Source: Desulfonatronum sp.
Lineage (GTDB): Bacteria > Desulfobacterota > Desulfovibrionia > Desulfovibrionales > Desulfonatronaceae
NCBI GenBank assembly: GCA_007127655.1
Contig: SKYX01000056.1
Coordinates: 1-9,046, forward strand
Length of the DNA: 9,046 bases
Direction of reading: 5' to 3'
The translations under genes were made by a program, and so were the position numbers. Positions 5,434 through 9,046 of the stretch are shown here, piece by piece (within the stretch, counting starts at the first letter, position 1; every line of letters starts with the position of its first letter). The notes below the pieces were generated by a model that saw only the letters and a list, made by a program, of their open reading frames with translations, ran no database searches and was not told where the DNA came from.

Positions 5434-7446
5434 CTAATTATCCTGGAACTTCTTGACCAGTTCGGTCAGACGCTCAGACATCTGCGAAATTTCCTGGATG
5501 TCCCGGTCTGCTGCCTGGATATCCTGGCTGTTGGCCACGGACAACTGGCTGACCTGACTGATGCTTTCATTGATTTCGTCGCTGGTCACGGATTGTTGCT
5601 CAGCGGCGGTTGCAATGTTGCGGACCATGTCCGAGATGCCTTCGGATTGCTGGACAATGTTTTTCAAAACTTCACCCGTTGCGAGCGCCTTCTTGGCCGT
5701 TGTCTCCACGATGGAGCGGGTGCGTTCCATTTTCTGGACGGCTTCCTGTGTGCTGGACTGGATGGTTGTGATCACGTCCCCAACCTGCTTCGTGGCCTGC
5801 ACCGTTCGCTCAGCCAATTTCCGCACTTCGTCCGCCACCACCGCGAAGCCACGACCGGCGTCTCCGGCCCGGGCCGCTTCAATAGCCGCGTTGAGCGCCA
5901 AGAGGTTGGTCTGGTCAGCGATATCGTTGATCACGTTCATGACCTGACCGATATCTTGAGAGCGCTGGGACAGTTCATTCAAGGATCTGGCCAATTCATC
6001 AGTGTTCTTGGCAACCTGCGATACGTCTTCCACGGTTCCCTGGACGCTCTGACCGCCTTCTTCAGCCGTTTGGCTGGCCTTAACCGAAGTTTCCGCGGTG
6101 GAGGCCGAATTTCGCGCTATCTCGATGACCGTGGCCGTCATCTCGTTCATGGCCGTTGCCGCCTGGGTGGTCTGCTCTTCGGTCACCCCGATCCGGTCGC
6201 TGACCGTGATCATTTGGTCCGAAAGCCTTTGAGCCATGCTCCGCAGCGAATTTGACACCTCGGTCACGTCATGGGCCACGACCAGTAGATTTTCCTGCTG
6301 CTTCTGAATTCGAGCCTTGGCCTCTTCTTCCTGAGTCAGGTCGATGACCACCCCGATAGCGCCGATCACCTGACCCTGGGCGTTTTTGAGCGGAGAAACC
6401 TCTCGGTATATCGGCACATTGCGTCCATCAGGGTGGGTGTATTCCCGCTTGCCTTTGACAATCACGCCCTCGCGAATAACCTGGGAGGCGGCGCAGGAAC
6501 CCGGAGCCACCCCCATCATCTCACATGTCGCGCGCCCGAGGATGCGTTCTCTGGACTTGCCGAGCAACTCAACCGCCTGGTCATTGATAAAAGTGACCTG
6601 TTCATCATGGTCCGTCACGTAGAGGGGGACGGCAATGCCCTCCAGCACCTCTTTGTTGTATTCCAGTTGGTCCTGGATGCTTTTGACCATTGTCCCCAGG
6701 TTGCGGGCCAGGCGGCCCAGTTCATCGGAAGCGGTGATGTCAAAGGTGACGGAGTAGTCGCCCTGACTGATCTTCTGGCTTGCGTCGCTCAGAGTCGCGA
6801 TTTTTCCGACAACGGCTCTGCGTATGAAAATCAGCAAACTGGCCAGCAAAATGGCGAACCCGCCAAGGGAAAGCGCCGCTCCTTTGACTTGATGGTCTCT
6901 GAGCGTCGCCATTTCCACGCCCACGTCCTGAAAAACAAGCATGGCTCCCAAAATGGGCTGGGATCGGCCATGGCAATGGTAGCAGCTTGGCTCATTGGGT
7001 ATCGAACGAAGGCGAACATAGTATGGCCCCTCGGGGGTATCCAAAAGTACGGCCCGATCCGTCACCTTGCTTACCCCCTCGCGCAGGACTTCTCGAATGA
7101 CCTCCTGACCATGAACGGACGTCATGTTCTTGCGAACGGTGGCGGGTTGTGTCGCGTAGGTGATGTTGCCTCGGAAATCAGTCAAGAAGACATCAATATC
7201 AGCGTACAGGTTCTCGACCTTGGTGAATTGGTCCCGAGTTCCCTCGTCGTCGCCGATGATCATCGGCTCCTCGATGGCCATTTGCAGTAGATCCGACACC
7301 CTCGCCCCCATGGTATCAATCTGATACATGGTGTCGGTTCGTTGCCAGTATGAATTGACGAGCAGCAGGACCGCGAAAACCGAAGCCGTCAAAATGGTGA
7401 CCAGAACGAGAACCTTCGCCCCAAGGGAGTTGCGCAATAAATTCAT
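5434..7446 (-). CDS. Haem-binding methyl-accepting chemotaxis protein (DcrA-like)
   Basis: Inner-membrane chemoreceptor, 670 aa, that signals to CheA/CheW. Order of parts: TM1 (about 11-31), periplasmic sensor (32-187), TM2 (188-208), HAMP (209-262), PAS (about 265-372), then a long coiled-coil signalling domain (380-665) with the conserved hairpin tip [20 protein letters not shown] (509-528) and [17 protein letters not shown]. The sensor carries a c-type haem motif C155-YH-C158-H159 just before TM2, as in the D. vulgaris redox/oxygen receptor DcrA, so the ligand is probably O2 or redox state. The PAS has C308 and C318 and could bind a cofactor, but none is proven. No CheR-docking pentapeptide is present at the C-terminus (VKKFQDN). 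ATG 7446-7444 has AAGGGAGA 5 nt upstream; an in-frame TTG at 7467 is rejected because it precedes that site. It is 17 nt after the cytochrome gene and surely co-transcribed. Confidence 0.95.
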   Translation of the reverse strand: MNLLRNSLGAKVLVLVTILTASVFAVLLLVNSYWQRTDTMYQIDTMGARVSDLLQMAIEEPMIIGDDEGTRDQFTKVENLYADIDVFLTDFRGNITYATQPATVRKNMTSVHGQEVIREVLREGVSKVTDRAVLLDTPEGPYYVRLRSIPNEPSCYHCHGRSQPILGAMLVFQDVGVEMATLRDHQVKGAALSLGGFAILLASLLIFIRRAVVGKIATLSDASQKISQGDYSVTFDITASDELGRLARNLGTMVKSIQDQLEYNKEVLEGIAVPLYVTDHDEQVTFINDQAVELLGKSRERILGRATCEMMGVAPGSCAASQVIREGVIVKGKREYTHPDGRNVPIYREVSPLKNAQGQVIGAIGVVIDLTQEEEAKARIQKQQENLLVVAHDVTEVSNSLRSMAQRLSDQMITVSDRIGVTEEQTTQAATAMNEMTATVIEIARNSASTAETSVKASQTAEEGGQSVQGTVEDVSQVAKNTDELARSLNELSQRSQDIGQVMNVINDIADQTNLLALNAAIEAARAGDAGRGFAVVADEVRKLAERTVQATKQVGDVITTIQSSTQEAVQKMERTRSIVETTAKKALATGEVLKNIVQQSEGISDMVRNIATAAEQQSVTSDEINESISQVSQLSVANSQDIQAADRDIQEISQMSERLTELVKKFQDN

Positions 7447-7463
7447 GATCGTCTCCCTTGCGG

Positions 7464-7940
7464 TCAATGCGCCCCGCTGTAAAGCAGCGGCTTGTAGTTG
7501 ATTACCTGGACCCGCTCGTCTTCATGGCACGGACGGCAGACGTCGAGGGTCAGCCTGCCGACGATGTCGTCCGGATGGCCCGTCCTGGCGTGAACGGAGC
7601 CCGGACCGTGACAGCTTTCGCAGCCAACGTGCCCCATCTCCGGGGTTTCCTCAAAGCTTCTAAATCCTCCCGGCTGGCCATACCCAGTCGTGTGACACTC
7701 GTAGCATTCCCGAAGCTCCTCCGGTGTCAGCTTGGGCGCCATCAGCCGGACGCTGTGGTCGGACTTGGCCTTGTTGGCGTGTGCCGTAAACCGCTCATAC
7801 TCATCCGGATGGCAGTATGAGCATTCCTTGGAACCCACGAAGCTTGCCCCCGTCGGCCCCTGCGCGCCGATCACCAGCGGCAGGAGAAACGCCAGGGCGA
7901 ACCATAGGGCCAGAAAGATCCCAAACGTCGCTTTTTTCAT
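7464..7940 (-). CDS. Exported tetraheme cytochrome c (c554-like)
   Basis: 158-aa periplasmic cytochrome. Residues 1-26 are a Sec signal peptide (KK, hydrophobic core, cleavage likely after VIGA). Four CxxCH haem sites follow: C40-H44 (CSYCH), C79-H83 (CYECH), C107-H111 (CESCH) and C135-H139 (CRPCH). The opening [19 protein letters not shown] is typical of the cytochrome c554-like family rather than the compact tetraheme c3. H54, H62, H104, H117, H122 and H158 are possible distal ligands. The start is ATG 7940-7938 with GGAGG 5 nt upstream; an in-frame ATG at 7970 is rejected because it precedes that site. Its stop lies 17 nt before the haem chemoreceptor, which suggests it hands electrons to, or takes them from, that sensor. 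It could alternatively serve general periplasmic electron flow. Confidence 0.93.
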   Translation of the reverse strand: MKKATFGIFLALWFALAFLLPLVIGAQGPTGASFVGSKECSYCHPDEYERFTAHANKAKSDHSVRLMAPKLTPEELRECYECHTTGYGQPGGFRSFEETPEMGHVGCESCHGPGSVHARTGHPDDIVGRLTLDVCRPCHEDERVQVINYKPLLYSGAH

Positions 7941-8064
7941 CGTCGCCTCCAGTTTCGATCCAATACACAAAATATATGACCAAAATGAAAAGCTATAAAA
8001 TATACAAGGTTTACTTGCTCCGCTTTCTAGTCAAGGCATGTGAAAAAAGCAACGTATATTGAAA
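7941..8064. other. AT-rich spacer between trpA and the cytochrome gene
   Basis: 124 nt with no open frame of note. It must hold the promoter of the cytochrome-chemoreceptor unit, yet I find no convincing pair: TTGACT (8034-8029) has no good -10 at 16-18 nt, and TATATT and TATAGC further on lack a -35. No clear intrinsic terminator follows trpA either; a run of six T lies 15-20 nt after its stop without a stem. Confidence 0.5.
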
Positions 8065-8841
8065 CTACCGACCTGTCATCCAAGGGATCAAAAAATCACC
8101 GACTTTTCCGGTCGCATCCAGATGCCGGATCAGAGCACTGCCCATGACCACCCCGTCCACAGCGGATTCCACCCCCTGAAGCTGAGCCGGAGAATGCAGG
8201 CCGAAGCCCAGAGCCAAGGGGATGGAGAAGGTTTGTTTGGCCTGGAGCAGTGCATCGCGGAGTTCATCCGGCAACGCGTCCCGAACCCCGGTAGTCCCCA
8301 TGACCGAGACGAAGTAGACAAAGCCCAAAGCCTTTTCAGCATGCAACGCCAGTCGCTCCATGGAGCTGTTCAGGCCGACCAGCGGGATCAGGGCGATGCC
8401 GTGTTCCTGGAGAATATCCCGAATCTCGTCGCTCTCTTCCAGGGGCAGATCGGCGATGATCAGCCCGTTCACTCCGGCCTGGGCCGCGTCCCGGGCCAGA
8501 CTGGGAATGCCGTACTGCAGAAAGGGATTCATGTAGCCCATCAGCACGATTCCGGCCTGGATGGTCGAACGCCGTCGAGTCAGTTCCTCCAGAATCCAAC
8601 CCAGCGTCACGCCCTGCTCCAGACAGCACAAGGCCGCCTGCTCCACCACCGGCCCATCGGCTACGGGATCGGAAAATGGCACGCCGATCTCAATAATGTC
8701 CGCCCCGGATGCGTCCAGATCATGGATGTGCTTCCAAAATGCAACCTTGGTCGGATATCCGGCGGGAAGGTAAGGCATCACGGCCTTGCGGCCCTGGGCC
8801 AGAGCTTGATTGATTTTATCGGTCAAATGGTTTGTGGACAT
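8065..8841 (-). CDS. trpA: Tryptophan synthase alpha chain
   Basis: Cytoplasmic enzyme, 258 aa, that cleaves indole-3-glycerol phosphate to indole and glyceraldehyde 3-phosphate and channels indole to TrpB. It is a TIM barrel. The catalytic pair is E51 (IIEIGVPF) and D62 (DPVADGP), 11 residues apart as E49 and D60 in Salmonella. Also visible are the substrate loop region SVMGTTGVRD and the phosphate-binding GFGLHSP and GSAL segments near the C-terminus. The length is normal. ATG 8841-8839 has GGAG 7 nt upstream. TrpA is normally the last gene of trp operons after trpB; here the 205 nt upstream are repeats and no trpB is in view. No hint of decay. Confidence 0.97.
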   Translation of the reverse strand: MSTNHLTDKINQALAQGRKAVMPYLPAGYPTKVAFWKHIHDLDASGADIIEIGVPFSDPVADGPVVEQAALCCLEQGVTLGWILEELTRRRSTIQAGIVLMGYMNPFLQYGIPSLARDAAQAGVNGLIIADLPLEESDEIRDILQEHGIALIPLVGLNSSMERLALHAEKALGFVYFVSVMGTTGVRDALPDELRDALLQAKQTFSIPLALGFGLHSPAQLQGVESAVDGVVMGSALIRHLDATGKVGDFLIPWMTGR

Positions 8842-8875
8842 TATGGTTCTCCGAGAAGGTTAGAAGAAGGAAGAG

Positions 8876-8952
8876 GTCAGAAGTCTGAAATCAAAAGTCA
8901 GGAATCAGGAGTTCGAAGTCAGGAATCAGGAGTTAGGAGTCAGGAGTCAGAG
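8876..8952. repeat. Degenerate heptamer array, about 11 units of RTCAGGA
   Basis: Eleven consecutive 7-mers in register, consensus RTCAGGA, including GTCAGGA three times and ATCAGGA twice. Within it a 19-bp segment occurs twice exactly (8895-8913 and 8916-8934, period 21). Divergence is greatest at the trpA side. No protein frame fits and there are no spacers, so it is not a CRISPR. Confidence 0.85.
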
Positions 8953-8990
8953 GCGGGATCAAGGTTGACATGGGCATTCATTTTGGATTG

Positions 8991-9046
8991 CCTTCACCCT
9001 TCACCCTTCACCCTTCACCCTTCACCCTTCACCCTTCACCCTCTCC
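8991..9046. repeat. Perfect heptamer tandem repeat (CCTTCAC)7, continuing to the window edge
   Basis: Seven exact copies of CCTTCAC (8991-9039) followed by a changed copy CCTCTCC at the edge; read on the other strand the unit is GTGAAGG. The array may continue beyond the window. It has the same period as the neighbouring RTCAGGA array but an unrelated unit, and a 38-nt unique stretch separates them. Confidence 0.95.

Noticed and set aside
6433..7290. 285-codon open frame on the plus strand opposite the chemoreceptor
   Set aside because: Antisense to conserved chemoreceptor sequence, no motif of its own.
8876..9046. CRISPR array
   Set aside because: The repeats are 7 bp with no unique spacers of constant length; these are simple tandem arrays.

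Overview
The window looks like chromosome from an anaerobic sulfate-reducing bacterium of the Desulfovibrionales type. The evidence is gene content: a periplasmic [NiFe] hydrogenase (HynBA type), a 2Fe superoxide reductase (desulfoferrodoxin), rubrerythrin, two rubredoxins and a rubredoxin:oxygen oxidoreductase (Roo). Metal-ligand spacings match the characterised Desulfovibrio or Desulfoarculus proteins almost residue for residue. All ten genes lie on the minus strand, so the window reads as transcription from right to left. The species is not identifiable from the sequence alone.

Layout, in order of transcription. (1) 8842-9046: no gene; two arrays of 7-bp repeats just upstream of trpA. (2) 8065-8841: trpA, tryptophan synthase alpha chain, with no trpB in view. 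(3) 7940-5434: a two-gene unit encoding an exported tetraheme cytochrome c and, 17 nt later, a methyl-accepting chemotaxis protein whose periplasmic domain carries its own CxxCH haem site. A strong intrinsic terminator closes the unit. (4) 5241-1829: an oxygen-defence cluster perR - rbr - dfx - CX4C rubredoxin - rubredoxin - roo. A sigma70-like promoter with a perfect 16-bp dyad lies ahead of perR, a second candidate promoter ahead of dfx, and an intrinsic terminator sits between rubredoxin and roo. (5) 1365-1828: a 464-nt AT-rich gap with a hairpin behind roo and a candidate hyn promoter. (6) 1364-1: hynB (small subunit, Tat signal) and the start of hynA (large subunit), which runs off the left edge.

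How the genes fit together: PerR probably senses peroxide. Rubrerythrin removes peroxide, desulfoferrodoxin reduces superoxide to peroxide, and Roo reduces O2 to water with electrons delivered by rubredoxin. The haem chemoreceptor and its cytochrome probably sense oxygen or redox potential and steer swimming. The hydrogenase supplies periplasmic electrons from H2.

The most striking observation is in hynA. The codon for the second cysteine of the N-terminal nickel-binding motif (RxCGxC, residue 84) is TGA, yet the frame continues in perfect hydrogenase sequence for 33 further codons to the window edge. It is either selenocysteine at a position not known to me to use it, a recent inactivating mutation, or a local sequence error. 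The sequence alone cannot decide.
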